64,000 bases of DNA from an uncultured Lachnospiraceae bacterium (GCA_910588215.1 CAJUQJ010000010.1:70532-134531), one strand, 5' to 3'; counted from the stretch's first letter, positions 53,553 to 63,468 are shown. Numbers and translations are program-made. The notes: a model not told the origin generated them from the sequence alone.

Positions 53553-54800
53553 ATGCTTCATTGGGTACAGTATATCCGAGGCTATGTGAAGATCAAGGTA
53601 TGGGGATATTCCACGGAAAGACTGCTGAATCTGTGCGGAAATCATGATATTCTGGTGTGGGATATCGTCAATCATGGTGATCATGATACTATGAAGATCA
53701 GTGTACGCGGTTTTTTTGCATTGAAACCGCTGTTGAAGAAGACCGGAACCAGGGCAGCCGTTTTGCAGAAATATGGACTGCCTTTTTTTATGTCTAAAAT
53801 GCAGAAACGCAAAGTGTTTGTTGCCGGACTGCTGGGCTGCCTTCTGTTCTGGGTGATCATGGCAGGTTATATCTGGAATATTGAGATCGAGGGGAACTAT
53901 GTCCTGACAGAGGATGTGCTGATGGACTACCTGGATGAGAAGGGCGTGCATGTTGCAATGAAAAAGAGCCGGCTGCAGATAGAAGGTCTGGAGAAAGCAC
54001 TGCGGGAAGACCATGACATTATCACATGGACATCTGTGCAGGTAAAAGGTACTACGCTTCTGATTCATATCAAGGAAAATGAAATGCCGGACTATGAGCA
54101 GAACATGCAGCAGGCACAGGAAGATGGCATCGATCTTATCGCGACCAGGTCGGGAACCGTATCTTATATTATCACCAGAAGCGGAGTGCCGCAGGTGGCG
54201 CTGGGAGATACGGTGGAAAAGGGAGATGTTTTGGTCAGTGGAGCAGTACCGGTCTACAATGAGGATACTACAGTCAGAAAATACCAGTTTGTGCAGTCAG
54301 ATGCGGATATTTTGCTTCGTTATACGGAATCGCTTTCCGTGAAAAGGGATATTCTATACGATGAGAAACTGTATTCCGGCAGACAGAAAGAGATGATCAC
54401 ACTGGGTGTCAATGATAAAGAGTGGGATATTAGATTCGGAAAAGTTCCCTATGAGCAGTATGATATCAGTGGAGAGAAGAAGCAGGTCCGTCTGCTGGAC
54501 CGTTTATATCTGCCCTTTTTCTATGGCAGAAAGACGATTCAGGAATATGAGATTGTAAGCAAGAAACATACGGCGGATGAGATGAATAACATCATGCAGG
54601 AAGAATGGCGAAAAATTATAGCATCTTTAGATGAAAAAGGGGTACAAATTACTGAAAAAAATGTTACAATAAAAAAGTATGATGATAATTGGGTATTAAA
54701 TGCCCGTATGCAGTTAGAGGAGGCGGCCGTAGAATCCGCACCGACTGAGATCGAACCGGTGGTGCAGGAGGAAGCGTCTGAAGAAGAGAATACTGAGTAG
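53553..54800 (+). CDS. yqfD: Sporulation protein YqfD
   Basis: 415 residues. The N-terminus (about 1-85) contains a segment typical of the family (VKIKVWGYSTERLLNLC). A transmembrane helix (VFVAGLLGCLLFWVIMAGYI, about 86-106) precedes an external part with a beta barrel-like region (TLLIHIKENEMP, VALGDTVEKGDVLVSGA). A GGGGTG site lies six bases before the ATG at 53553; the GTG at 53535 overlaps the previous stop. The order yqfC-yqfD-phoH is widely conserved in spore formers. The C-terminal 25 residues are Glu/Pro-rich. Confidence 0.9.
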   Translation: MLHWVQYIRGYVKIKVWGYSTERLLNLCGNHDILVWDIVNHGDHDTMKISVRGFFALKPLLKKTGTRAAVLQKYGLPFFMSKMQKRKVFVAGLLGCLLFWVIMAGYIWNIEIEGNYVLTEDVLMDYLDEKGVHVAMKKSRLQIEGLEKALREDHDIITWTSVQVKGTTLLIHIKENEMPDYEQNMQQAQEDGIDLIATRSGTVSYIITRSGVPQVALGDTVEKGDVLVSGAVPVYNEDTTVRKYQFVQSDADILLRYTESLSVKRDILYDEKLYSGRQKEMITLGVNDKEWDIRFGKVPYEQYDISGEKKQVRLLDRLYLPFFYGRKTIQEYEIVSKKHTADEMNNIMQEEWRKIIASLDEKGVQITEKNVTIKKYDDNWVLNARMQLEEAAVESAPTEIEPVVQEEASEEENTE

Positions 54801-54833
54801 TAGTATACTGCGAAAGGAAGAGGCAAAAGAGGT

Positions 54834-55847
54834 ATGGAGGAATTTACGATCAGCATCGATATGCCGATGGAACATATGCAGAATCTTTTCGGCAGAGGAG
54901 ATGCTTATATTAAGAAGATAGAAGACGATCTGCACGTGATGATCGTAGATCGAGACGGATCCGTAAGAATCAGCGGGAAGCGGGATGCAGTCATGAAAGC
55001 ATCCCATATCGTGCGAGAACTTTTAACTTTGTCGGAACGGGGGAACGTTCTGGAAGAACAGAATGTGAATTACGCGCTGGAGATGGAGAAGGAGAGCGGA
55101 GAAGATGTCCTTCTGGAGATAGACGGGGACTGCATCTGTCATACGATAAGCGGGAAACCGATCAAACCGAAGACTCTAGGACAGAAAAAGTACGTGGATG
55201 CGATCAGAGATCATATGATCGTATTCGGCATCGGGCCTGCAGGAACCGGTAAGACTTATCTTGCCATGGCCATGGCGATCACGGCCTTTAAGAACAACGA
55301 GGTCAGCCGGATCATTTTGACAAGACCGGCCATCGAGGCAGGTGAGAAACTCGGATTTCTGCCGGGAGATCTGCAGAGTAAGGTGGATCCGTATCTGCGT
55401 CCGCTGTATGATGCCCTGTACCAGATCATGGGAGCAGAGAGTTTTGCCCGCAACATGGAGAAGGGACTGATCGAGGTGGCACCGCTTGCCTATATGCGGG
55501 GGCGGACGCTTGACAATGCTTATATTATTCTGGATGAGGCGCAGAATACGACGCCGGCGCAGATGAAGATGTTCTTGACCCGTATCGGGTTTGGCTCTAA
55601 AGTGGTGGTGACCGGCGATGCCTCGCAGAAGGATCTTGCACCGGATATGAAGTCCGGGTTGGATATAGCAGCCAGAGTATTATCTAAGATCGATGATATC
55701 GCGTTTTGTAAATTGAGTAGCAAGGATGTGGTAAGGCATCCGCTTGTACAGAAGATTGTCAAGGCGTACGAGGATTTTGAGTCGAGAGAGACAAGACGCA
55801 GTGAATTAAAACTGAGAAGCAGGAATAATAATCGTGGAAAAAAGTAA
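54834..55847 (+). CDS. phoH: PhoH-family ATPase
   Basis: 337 residues. An N-terminal KH/SpoIIIJ-like region (about 1-100) precedes a RecA-like ATPase with Walker A GPAGTGKT (134-141), the Walker B region AYIILDEAQNTTPAQMKMFL and SKVVVTGDASQKDL. The protein is thought to couple ATP hydrolysis to RNA work near ybeY. It overlaps the next gene by 14 bases, implying translational coupling within the conserved cluster. Confidence 0.94.
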   Translation: MEEFTISIDMPMEHMQNLFGRGDAYIKKIEDDLHVMIVDRDGSVRISGKRDAVMKASHIVRELLTLSERGNVLEEQNVNYALEMEKESGEDVLLEIDGDCICHTISGKPIKPKTLGQKKYVDAIRDHMIVFGIGPAGTGKTYLAMAMAITAFKNNEVSRIILTRPAIEAGEKLGFLPGDLQSKVDPYLRPLYDALYQIMGAESFARNMEKGLIEVAPLAYMRGRTLDNAYIILDEAQNTTPAQMKMFLTRIGFGSKVVVTGDASQKDLAPDMKSGLDIAARVLSKIDDIAFCKLSSKDVVRHPLVQKIVKAYEDFESRETRRSELKLRSRNNNRGKK

Positions 55848-57033
55848 AAACAATCGTATAAAAAGAATCGTAATATTCAGCATCTTGTTTGTGGCGGCAG
55901 GCGGAATCGCATTTTTCGGAAGTATTCTGAATCAACCCGGCACCGAAAGCCTGATCCGTAATACCGTAATGGTACTGACGGGAACAGGTATTGTTATCTA
56001 TGCTTATCTGTTCAGTGAAGTGACCGGTTTATTTATCTATCGCAACGAAGGCAAATATGTCAAATTTGCCGTTGTGTATCTTGGAAGTCTGGCTGCTGCG
56101 GTTTTTTTTCCGATGCTGCCGGTAACGGGATGGCCGTTTCTTGCGATCTTTGTTTTCCTTGGCGTGTTCAGCAACGGTATAACGGGAATGGCGGCGGGCA
56201 GTGTATGTCTGCTTCTGGCAGTTAACTTTACGGGCGGTGATATGACAGTTTTCTGGCTTTATTTTATCAGCGGTCTGGCAGGTATTCTCATGTTCTGCAA
56301 TCTGAATGATGATTTTCTTGTCGGCCTGCCGGTGGTCGTGTCCCTGCTGGTGCTGATCCTTTGCCTGACTGCCAATGTGGTCCTGTTCTCCAAAGAGCAG
56401 CTTGCGCTGGAACAGTATACGATTCCGGCAGTCAACGTGATCGTATGTTGCATTCTGCTGCTGATCATACTGAAAGCATTCAGTTCGTCGGTGATCCATA
56501 AGGATCAGGAGAAATATATGGAGATCAATGATCCGGAATGTCCGCTTTTAGTACAGCTCAAGAATCTTTCCAAGGAAGAATATTATCATGCGATACATAC
56601 GGCGTATCTGGGCGATCGGATCGCCAAGCGTCTGCAGCTGGATGCGTCCGCAGTTAAGGCATGTGGCTATTATCACAGAATCGGTAAATTAAAAGGAGAA
56701 AACAGCTGGGAAAATGTGTCCGCTATCTGCGACGAATATCATTTTCCTGCAAAAACGAAAAGGATTCTGAAAGAGTATGTAGACGGATCCGAGAAGGTGG
56801 TATCAAGCGAAACGATAGTGGTATTGTTCGCAGACTGTATTGTTTCTTCTATTCTGTATCTGTTTGAGAAAGACCCCAAGGCACAGCTGGATTACGGACA
56901 GCTGATCGATACTGTATTTAAGAAGAAACTGGAGACGGACGAGCTGTGGGAGAATCAGATCTCTTTGGCTCAGCTCTATGAGATGAAGAAGATATTTGTG
57001 GAGGAGAAATTATACTATGACTTCTTACGTTGA
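55834..57033 (+). CDS. PgpH-like membrane protein with degenerate HD domain
   Basis: 399 residues, where PgpH (c-di-AMP phosphodiesterase) has about 700. The N-terminal extracellular 7TMR-HDED domain is missing. Seven or so transmembrane helices (about 10-210) lead straight to an HD-like domain. The dyad that reads HD in PgpH (YYHDIGK) reads YYHRIGK here, with Arg282 in place of the metal-binding Asp. The downstream His-His pair of the family is not visible either; only His residues in YYHAIHTAYLG and an Asp in LFADCIVSS match. It probably binds no metals and does not cleave c-di-AMP; a regulatory or structural role is possible. GTG start at 55834, with AGGA before it. The position between phoH and ybeY is that of pgpH. 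Confidence 0.85.
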   Translation: MEKSKNNRIKRIVIFSILFVAAGGIAFFGSILNQPGTESLIRNTVMVLTGTGIVIYAYLFSEVTGLFIYRNEGKYVKFAVVYLGSLAAAVFFPMLPVTGWPFLAIFVFLGVFSNGITGMAAGSVCLLLAVNFTGGDMTVFWLYFISGLAGILMFCNLNDDFLVGLPVVVSLLVLILCLTANVVLFSKEQLALEQYTIPAVNVIVCCILLLIILKAFSSSVIHKDQEKYMEINDPECPLLVQLKNLSKEEYYHAIHTAYLGDRIAKRLQLDASAVKACGYYHRIGKLKGENSWENVSAICDEYHFPAKTKRILKEYVDGSEKVVSSETIVVLFADCIVSSILYLFEKDPKAQLDYGQLIDTVFKKKLETDELWENQISLAQLYEMKKIFVEEKLYYDFLR

Positions 57034-57520
57034 AAATGAAACAGACGTTTCTTTTCCCTTTACTATGCAGGAGATCCTGGAGCAGATCATGGAAACAGTA
57101 CTGGAGACGGAAAACTGTCCCTATGAGACTACGGTAAATCTTCTTCTTACCGATCGGAATGGGATCCGGGAATACAACAGAGAGTATCGTGATCTGGATA
57201 AGGAGACGGATGTACTGTCGTTTCCAAACATTCCTTTTATCAAGGCGGGGGACTTTACGGTCGTTGAGGAGGACGAGGCGGCGTATTTCGACCCTGACAG
57301 CGGGGAATTGGTGTTGGGAGATATTATTTTGTCGGCCGATCATGTTGCAGCACAGGCGCAGGAGTATGGGCATTCTCTTCTGCGGGAGTTTGCTTTTTTG
57401 ACAGCTCACAGTATGTTTCATCTGTGCGGCTATGACCATATGACACCGCAGGAAGCGGCGATCATGGAGAGAAAGCAGGAGGAAGTATTAGAACAGCTTA
57501 AGATCACGCGCGATCTATAG
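57017..57520 (+). CDS. ybeY: Endoribonuclease YbeY (rRNA maturation factor)
   Basis: 167 residues with the zinc site of the family, His131, His135 and His141 in HSMFHLCGYDH. It is a single-strand endoribonuclease that acts in 16S rRNA 3' end maturation and ribosome quality control. The ATG at 57017 is chosen because GGAGGAG (57000-57006) lies ten bases upstream; the frame also contains a TTG at 56996. It overlaps the end of the PgpH-like gene by 17 bases, continuing the conserved cluster. Confidence 0.95.
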   Translation: MTSYVENETDVSFPFTMQEILEQIMETVLETENCPYETTVNLLLTDRNGIREYNREYRDLDKETDVLSFPNIPFIKAGDFTVVEEDEAAYFDPDSGELVLGDIILSADHVAAQAQEYGHSLLREFAFLTAHSMFHLCGYDHMTPQEAAIMERKQEEVLEQLKITRDL

Positions 57521-57574
57521 AAATTACTGCATGCGATTCGGGCGTCAGGCGCGGACGCATGATGGAGGTTTACA

Positions 57575-59242
57575 ATGAACGTACGAAAGAGAACGGTCCC
57601 CGGGAGAAATTCTGTGTTGGCGGCGATCAAAACTTCGTTGATCCAGTCTGCCGGGATTTTGTCCTATGTTATTTTACTTATCATGCGGATACCATTGTCT
57701 AAGGTGATAGGTGATGCAGGCGTAGGATTGTTTGCGCCGGCGTTTGAGATATTTATGCTAGTCACTTTTATCACATCATACAGTGTGACGGGTGCTATGT
57801 CAGGTATGATTCGATACAGAGTGAAGCGGGAACAACACCGAAATGCCAGAAGAGTGTTTGGCGCTGTCTTTATCATGGATCTAGTGATCAGCTCCGTAAT
57901 CGCGGCTGTGCTTGTTCTCATGGCTTCTAAGATAGCCGATTTCGTGATACTGGAATCCCTGAGTCGGATGGCAGTGCTTGTTGTTGCACCGACTATCGTT
58001 CTTGCGGCGTTGATTGGGACATTCCGCGGATTTTTCAACGGCTATGGCCTGGGAACGTTGACAGCACATTCACAATATATAGAGAAGATATCCATGTTCC
58101 TTTGCGCTCTTGGATGCGGAAGAACACTTTATGCTTACGGGAATAAGGTTTCTGCATTGCGGCAGAATGCGGAATTCAGTTTTGCACATGGAGCGATGGG
58201 CGCCATGCTGGGGGTCCTGCTTTCACAGGTGATCACAACGATCTATCTTCTGATCATTTATTTATTTTACTCCAGAACATTGCGCGACCGGATTAAGGCG
58301 GAGAGCGGCAAAGGGGGTGAATCTCAGTATTCTATACAGAGAACAGTGCTTTTGAATTGTATTCCGATGGCGATTGTTGCCGTTTTTACCAATCTGTTCA
58401 TGTTGATCGATCAGCGTATGTTTAATTACTGCATGAATAAACGAGCAGAAGAACTGGGGGAGATACGTACGGCGTCCTGGGGAGCTTATTACGGTAAATT
58501 TGCTGTTTTGATCGGGGCTGGGGCTGCATTGTGTCTGTTGGGGGTAACGGTGACGGTCAGTAAGATCAAGAATGCGTACGACAAGGAAGACTATCGGATC
58601 ATGAGAGAGCGGTTGGACAAGGCTGTATGCAAATTGTCCATAACGGCGTTTCCGATAGCGGTCTATCTGGCGGCTTTGGCTGAGGCCATTGTTATGTGTC
58701 TGTACAAGCATGAAACGGCGGCAGTCGGAGCATGGATCCAAAAGGGGGCAGTCATTATCGTACTTTGCAGTTTCAGCTTTTTCTTCGCGCAGCTTTTGTT
58801 CCGAATGCATATGCTCCGTGAGTTGTTTGTCTCGATACTTGCTTCTATGATCGTGCATATTCTCGTTGCTTATCTGTTTGTGCAGAAAGCATTGCTTGGA
58901 GCGGATGGGATCATTTATGCATTGATTGCTTACTTTGCCGTTTTTTGCGTAATGAATTTCCTGTTTATCAGCAGGAACTTAAGATATCAGCCCGGCTGGT
59001 TTACGTGCGTCGCATTTCCGGCTGCTGCCGCTGTCGTATCCGGACTGGTGGTTATGCTGATCGGCAGATTCATGCTGGAACCGGCTGGAGCGGCGGTTAC
59101 AATCCTTACTGGCATTGTGGCGGGGATTTTTCTCGATCTGACTATGCTGATGATACTGCGGGTGATCGGAGAAGAGGAGCTGTCCCGGATACCGCTTGGG
59201 TTTTTCTTTATCATGTTCGGAAAGAATATCGGGGTTTTATAG
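57575..59242 (+). CDS. SpoVB/MATE-like polysaccharide flippase
   Basis: 555 residues with about 14 hydrophobic segments and the N-terminal layout of the multidrug/oligosaccharidyl-lipid/polysaccharide (MOP) exporter family (LIQSAGILSYVILLIMRIPLS). SpoVB and MurJ relatives move lipid-linked sugars across the membrane, SpoVB acting in spore cortex synthesis. Which substrate this copy carries is unknown. GGAGG lies before the ATG. It stands 54 bases after ybeY, possibly in the same operon. Confidence 0.85.
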   Translation: MNVRKRTVPGRNSVLAAIKTSLIQSAGILSYVILLIMRIPLSKVIGDAGVGLFAPAFEIFMLVTFITSYSVTGAMSGMIRYRVKREQHRNARRVFGAVFIMDLVISSVIAAVLVLMASKIADFVILESLSRMAVLVVAPTIVLAALIGTFRGFFNGYGLGTLTAHSQYIEKISMFLCALGCGRTLYAYGNKVSALRQNAEFSFAHGAMGAMLGVLLSQVITTIYLLIIYLFYSRTLRDRIKAESGKGGESQYSIQRTVLLNCIPMAIVAVFTNLFMLIDQRMFNYCMNKRAEELGEIRTASWGAYYGKFAVLIGAGAALCLLGVTVTVSKIKNAYDKEDYRIMRERLDKAVCKLSITAFPIAVYLAALAEAIVMCLYKHETAAVGAWIQKGAVIIVLCSFSFFFAQLLFRMHMLRELFVSILASMIVHILVAYLFVQKALLGADGIIYALIAYFAVFCVMNFLFISRNLRYQPGWFTCVAFPAAAAVVSGLVVMLIGRFMLEPAGAAVTILTGIVAGIFLDLTMLMILRVIGEEELSRIPLGFFFIMFGKNIGVL

Positions 59243-59336
59243 GAGCCGAATTATTAATTTAGGATGAGACTGCATAAATTTTTGTAAATGACTGATACTG
59301 ATTACAGAAGAATCCGATAAGAGGGGCTTGGTAAGG

Positions 59337-60014
59337 ATGAAATTTGTAAGACGTGTCAGTCTTTTTCTTGTGATGTCAGTTTTGTTGTTGGGAGCGGGCG
59401 GCTATATGGCGCTGAAAGCAGAGCAGTTCTTTTATCCCAACAAATATCAGGTAAAAGAAGGTAAGAGCAGTAAGAGTGCCTTGGATAGTATGAAGAGTGA
59501 AGACAGTGATCCGTGGACTGCTTTGGAAGGTCAGGCAGAGGAACAGGTCATAGAGGCGGCAGTGGAGCAGATTCCGGTGGTGACGGCGGATACTATGTAT
59601 CTGATCGAGGAGGTCAATCTTGTGGACGGTACGATCCAGGAGAAACAGGAAGATGTGCCGGTGAAATACATCGGCTTGGATCGGGAGAGTCTGATCAAGG
59701 AGTTGGAGTCCTATGACAGGAATCCGCCGCTCACGGAGCTGGAAATGGGATTCGAGACCATCGAGTTGACGGCTTTTTCTAAAGACCGGGTCGTCATTTG
59801 TAAGTATTATAAGGAAGAAGAGGAAAAAGGATACTATTTGATGGTGGAGGATCACTTTATCGTGGTGTATGAGGAGGACAAGAGGCGGATGCATATGAAT
59901 ACGGATATCTTGTTGTCCGCACTTAGCGACCAGTTACAGGCGGAGATCATACAGGGAAAGTTTATAGAAAATGACGAGGAGCTGTACAATTTCCTCGAAT
60001 CTTATTCGAGCTGA
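59337..60014 (+). CDS. Exported or membrane-anchored protein with BofC-like C-terminus
   Basis: 225 residues. An N-terminal signal or anchor segment (RRVSLFLVMSVLLLGAGGYMAL) precedes a short Ser/Lys/Asp linker. A mixed alpha/beta domain follows (TMYLIEEVNLVDGTIQEK and following), then a C-terminal segment (HFIVVYEEDKRRMH to ELYNFLESYSS) that resembles BofC C-terminal domains of clostridial proteins. In Bacillus BofC acts in the intermembrane space of the sporangium. That resemblance is seen by eye only. GAGGGG lies ten bases before the ATG at 59337. Confidence 0.7.
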   Translation: MKFVRRVSLFLVMSVLLLGAGGYMALKAEQFFYPNKYQVKEGKSSKSALDSMKSEDSDPWTALEGQAEEQVIEAAVEQIPVVTADTMYLIEEVNLVDGTIQEKQEDVPVKYIGLDRESLIKELESYDRNPPLTELEMGFETIELTAFSKDRVVICKYYKEEEEKGYYLMVEDHFIVVYEEDKRRMHMNTDILLSALSDQLQAEIIQGKFIENDEELYNFLESYSS

Positions 60015-60099
60015 ATACAGGTGCCAGGATTTCGTTACTGCAGGGCACCGTGAATAGTAACAGGTTTCCTGCATTTGTCTGGAAAGGACATTTTGAATC

Positions 60100-60128
60100 T
60101 TGTAAAAGGTATCTATAAATACTATAAT
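60100..60128 (+). promoter_or_regulatory. Sigma-A promoter for the FAD oxidoreductase pair
   Basis: TTGTAA (60100-60105), a 17-base spacer and TATAAT (60123-60128), with a leader of about 170 bases before 60306. GGTGCC/GGCACC at 60022-60051 is a weak hairpin without a T-run. Confidence 0.65.
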
Positions 60129-60305
60129 AAGATACAGCATTGAAAAAAGCCCGACGTGACTGAGACTGGACATAGCGGTTTTTGCGGTTATGTGGAATAC
60201 AACATATCAGCAAGAGCTGCTATCTTTTTCTAAACATCCCGGGAAGCTTCGGAATGAAGAAAATGATCTTTAATCTACATAGAAAGGATTGAAAACATAG
60301 GAGAT

Positions 60306-61661
60306 ATGGGAAGAAAGATTGCCGTAGTGGGCGGCGGCGCGGCCGGGATGATGGCAGCGATCCAGGCGGCGTATGCGGGAGCGAGCGTGACGGTATATGA
60401 GAGGAATGATCGAGTCGGCAGGAAGATTCTGTCTACAGGGAACGGAAAGTGCAATTTCTCTAACGAGATCATGGATACAGACTGTTATTATGGGAGCGGA
60501 GTGGCCCGTTTGGATGATATTTATGAACGTTTCGGGGTGACGGAGACGAAAGAGTTCTTTCGGAAGCTGGGAATGCGGATCAAGGACAAGAACGGGTATC
60601 TGTATCCGGCCAGTGAGCAGGCAGCAACAGTACTTGATGTGCTGCGGTATGAGATGGAGCGGCTGGGAATTCGACTTTGTACGAAGTGTAAAGTTATCGG
60701 AGTCAGAAGCGTGGCGAAGAAAGGAGGTGTTACCCGACTGGTGGTAGAGACCGATCCGACGACCTGCAGAAGTCAGGAAGGAGATGCGCGTCAAAGGTAT
60801 GATGCGGTGATACTGACCTGCGGCGGCAAGGCTGCCCCGAAGACAGGTTCGGACGGCGGAGGACTGGCGATAGCCGGGCAGCTTGGACACAGAATCGTGC
60901 CTATGGTGCCGGCGCTTACGGCGCTCAGGTGTGGGGAAACTTTTTGGAAGCAGGTGGCGGGGGTGCGGTGTGAGGCCTGTCTGACGCTGTATGTAGACGG
61001 AGCCGTTGTCAGTACCGTGCATGGGGAACTACAGCTGACGGAGTATGGGATTTCGGGGATTCCGGTTTTTCAGTTCAGCAGAATTGCCGCATATGCGCTG
61101 CGGGAGAACAAATGCGTGACGGTCGGGATAGATTATATACCAATCGACAAGGCTTTCTGGGAACAGAGATGGGATCGGCAGAAGGAACAGAACATGGAGC
61201 AGTTTGTGACAGGCATTGTTAATAAGAAGGTTGGGCTGTTGCTGTTAAAACTGGCCGGGATAAGGGAGACAGAAACAGCATGTGAGATTGCCCTGCCTCG
61301 GCGGAAGAAGTTGGAAGCGCTTTTCCATGCTCATAAAGTAACTGTACTGGGGTCGAATTCTTTTGATCAGGCACAGGTTTGTGCCGGCGGGGTGGACTTC
61401 GAGGAAGTTACAGCGGACTTGCAGTCGGTCAGAGTACCGGGTTTATTTATGGCAGGGGAAATGCTGGATATTGACGGAATCTGCGGCGGTTACAACCTGC
61501 AGTGGGCGTGGAGCAGCGGTGCAGTGGCAGGGCGTGCCGCCGCCGGGAAGTCAGAATCTGCAGGGAAGGTTTGCGGGAGTGGGTCGTATGAACAGAAGAA
61601 CGGCAGCTGTGGGGGTTTGCGGCAAGAGCATAAAGACAACACTGAGGTGACAGGTAAATGA
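60306..61661 (+). CDS. FAD-dependent oxidoreductase, BaiN/HI0933 family
   Basis: 451 residues. The dinucleotide-binding loop is VGGGAAGMM near the N-terminus (about 8-16), followed by GRKILSTGNGKCNFSN, the family hallmark. The C-terminal FAD contact GEMLDIDGICGGYNLQWAW closes the chain. The name BaiN comes from a proposed bile-acid 7-dehydroxylation enzyme of Clostridium scindens. Most members are uncharacterised, so no substrate is assigned. The last four bases overlap the start of the next gene (ATGA). Confidence 0.9.
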   Translation: MGRKIAVVGGGAAGMMAAIQAAYAGASVTVYERNDRVGRKILSTGNGKCNFSNEIMDTDCYYGSGVARLDDIYERFGVTETKEFFRKLGMRIKDKNGYLYPASEQAATVLDVLRYEMERLGIRLCTKCKVIGVRSVAKKGGVTRLVVETDPTTCRSQEGDARQRYDAVILTCGGKAAPKTGSDGGGLAIAGQLGHRIVPMVPALTALRCGETFWKQVAGVRCEACLTLYVDGAVVSTVHGELQLTEYGISGIPVFQFSRIAAYALRENKCVTVGIDYIPIDKAFWEQRWDRQKEQNMEQFVTGIVNKKVGLLLLKLAGIRETETACEIALPRRKKLEALFHAHKVTVLGSNSFDQAQVCAGGVDFEEVTADLQSVRVPGLFMAGEMLDIDGICGGYNLQWAWSSGAVAGRAAAGKSESAGKVCGSGSYEQKNGSCGGLRQEHKDNTEVTGK

Positions 61662-63388
61662 TTCGTATCAATCAGATCAAAGTTCCACTGGAACATACCC
61701 AACAGGATATTGTGCAAAAGGCCGCTGCCGTATTGCGTATTACACATGAGGAGATTTTGTCATGGCAGATCGTCAGGAAGTCGATCGATGCCAGGAAGAA
61801 GCCACAGATTTGGATCAACTATGCGCTGGATGTGTCGGTGTCCTCGCAGTCAAAAGTGCTTGCCAGATGTAGAAGTAAGCAAGTTCAGGCAGTGGATGAG
61901 AAAGCATATAGATTTTCGACGCCGGGGAATATGCAGATGCGCAACAGGCCGATTATTATAGGCACAGGGCCGGCGGGTTTGTTCTGCGGGTATCTGCTGG
62001 CGAAGCATGGTTACAGGCCACTGCTTTTGGAGCGGGGCGACTGTGTGGAGAAGCGGATTGCAGATGTGGAGAAGTTCTGGCGGGAGGAGGTGCTTGATCC
62101 GGATTCCAATGTGCAGTTCGGAGAAGGTGGTGCCGGCACTTTTTCGGACGGTAAGCTGAACACGCTGGTAAAGGACAAATTTGGTAGAAATAAAGAAGTC
62201 CTGCGGATCTTCGTAGAGTCCGGTGCACCGGAACGGATTCTGTACGAGTCGAAGCCGCATATCGGCACAGATATTCTGGTCTCGGTAGTGAAACGCCTGC
62301 GGGAGCAGATCATAGCCTGGGGCGGTGAAGTCAGATTCGGTGCGCAGGTAACGGAATTGCTCTGTGAAGAGGAACAGGTGAGAGGTGTAGTTGTTCAGTA
62401 TCGGGACAAGGCAAGTGAAACAGGGGATTTAGCAGAGACGTGCAGTGATTGTTTCGGGCAAGAACAGCACCAGAGGCCCGTACGGCGGATGGAGAGTATA
62501 GAAAGTGAGACGGTCGTGCTGGCGATCGGGCACAGTGCGCGGGACACTTTCGAGATGCTGTATGGAAAGCGGGTGCCGATGGAAGCCAAATCTTTTGCCG
62601 TTGGGTTACGCATGGAACATCCGCGCAGGATGATCGATCGGATGCAGTACGGTTGTACAGACCACCCATTGTTGCCGGCGGCCAGCTATAAGGTGACGGC
62701 ACAGACTTCTTCGGGCCGGGGTGTCTATTCCTTTTGTATGTGTCCGGGTGGCTATGTGGTCAACGCTTCTTCTGAACCGGGGCGGCTGGCCGTGAACGGT
62801 ATGAGCTACAGCGGCCGCGACGGGGATAACAGTAACAGCGCCATGATCGTTACGGTGACGCCGGAGGATTACAAGGATAAGTCTCCGCTTGGTGGGATTG
62901 CCTTTCAACGGGAATTGGAGGAACGCGCGTACCGGATTGGAAAGGGAGCCGTTCCGGTAGAGACTTACGGAGCGTTCCGACAGGCAGTGACAGAATCGAT
63001 AGAACCATATGCATCGGTTATCGTACAGCGTTACCATGGCTTTGCACCGGCAGTCAAGGGAGCGCATCGATCGGCACCGGTGCATGATATTCTGCCACCC
63101 GAATTAAATCAGGCGCTGGTGGAGGGGATTGACCTGATCGGACAGACGGTATATGGATTCTCTGACAGTGGCGCCTTTCTTTCCGGAGTTGAGAGCAGAA
63201 CTTCTTCTCCGGTGAGGATCATGCGTGACGAGACCGGGCAGTCGATGATCCGGGGACTCTATCCATGCGGGGAAGGTGCAGGATATGCGGGCGGCATTAC
63301 CTCGGCGGCTATGGACGGTATGGTGATCGCGGAGAAGATCGCGTCGGTATTTGCTCCCTCGCAGGAGCAAGCAAAGAAGACTGAATAA
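61658..63388 (+). CDS. NAD(FAD)-utilising dehydrogenase (COG2509-type)
   Basis: 576 residues. A 95-residue N-terminal cap (VRKSIDARKKPQIWINYALD) precedes a FAD-binding Rossmann fold with GTGPAG at 102-107. The family motifs EGGAGTFSDGKLNT, AIGHSARDTFEML and GEGAGYAGGITSAAMDG are present. It is a soluble flavoprotein of unknown substrate, widespread in Clostridia. It overlaps the BaiN-like gene by four bases (ATGA), so the two are translationally coupled. Confidence 0.9.
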   Translation: MIRINQIKVPLEHTQQDIVQKAAAVLRITHEEILSWQIVRKSIDARKKPQIWINYALDVSVSSQSKVLARCRSKQVQAVDEKAYRFSTPGNMQMRNRPIIIGTGPAGLFCGYLLAKHGYRPLLLERGDCVEKRIADVEKFWREEVLDPDSNVQFGEGGAGTFSDGKLNTLVKDKFGRNKEVLRIFVESGAPERILYESKPHIGTDILVSVVKRLREQIIAWGGEVRFGAQVTELLCEEEQVRGVVVQYRDKASETGDLAETCSDCFGQEQHQRPVRRMESIESETVVLAIGHSARDTFEMLYGKRVPMEAKSFAVGLRMEHPRRMIDRMQYGCTDHPLLPAASYKVTAQTSSGRGVYSFCMCPGGYVVNASSEPGRLAVNGMSYSGRDGDNSNSAMIVTVTPEDYKDKSPLGGIAFQRELEERAYRIGKGAVPVETYGAFRQAVTESIEPYASVIVQRYHGFAPAVKGAHRSAPVHDILPPELNQALVEGIDLIGQTVYGFSDSGAFLSGVESRTSSPVRIMRDETGQSMIRGLYPCGEGAGYAGGITSAAMDGMVIAEKIASVFAPSQEQAKKTE

Positions 63389-63468
63389 AGCAGCAGTCAC
63401 AAGAAAGAAACAGCCGGGCAAGAAGAACGGCTGGAAAGAGTTTGGGACGCTTCAGAATGGAGGAAAAT

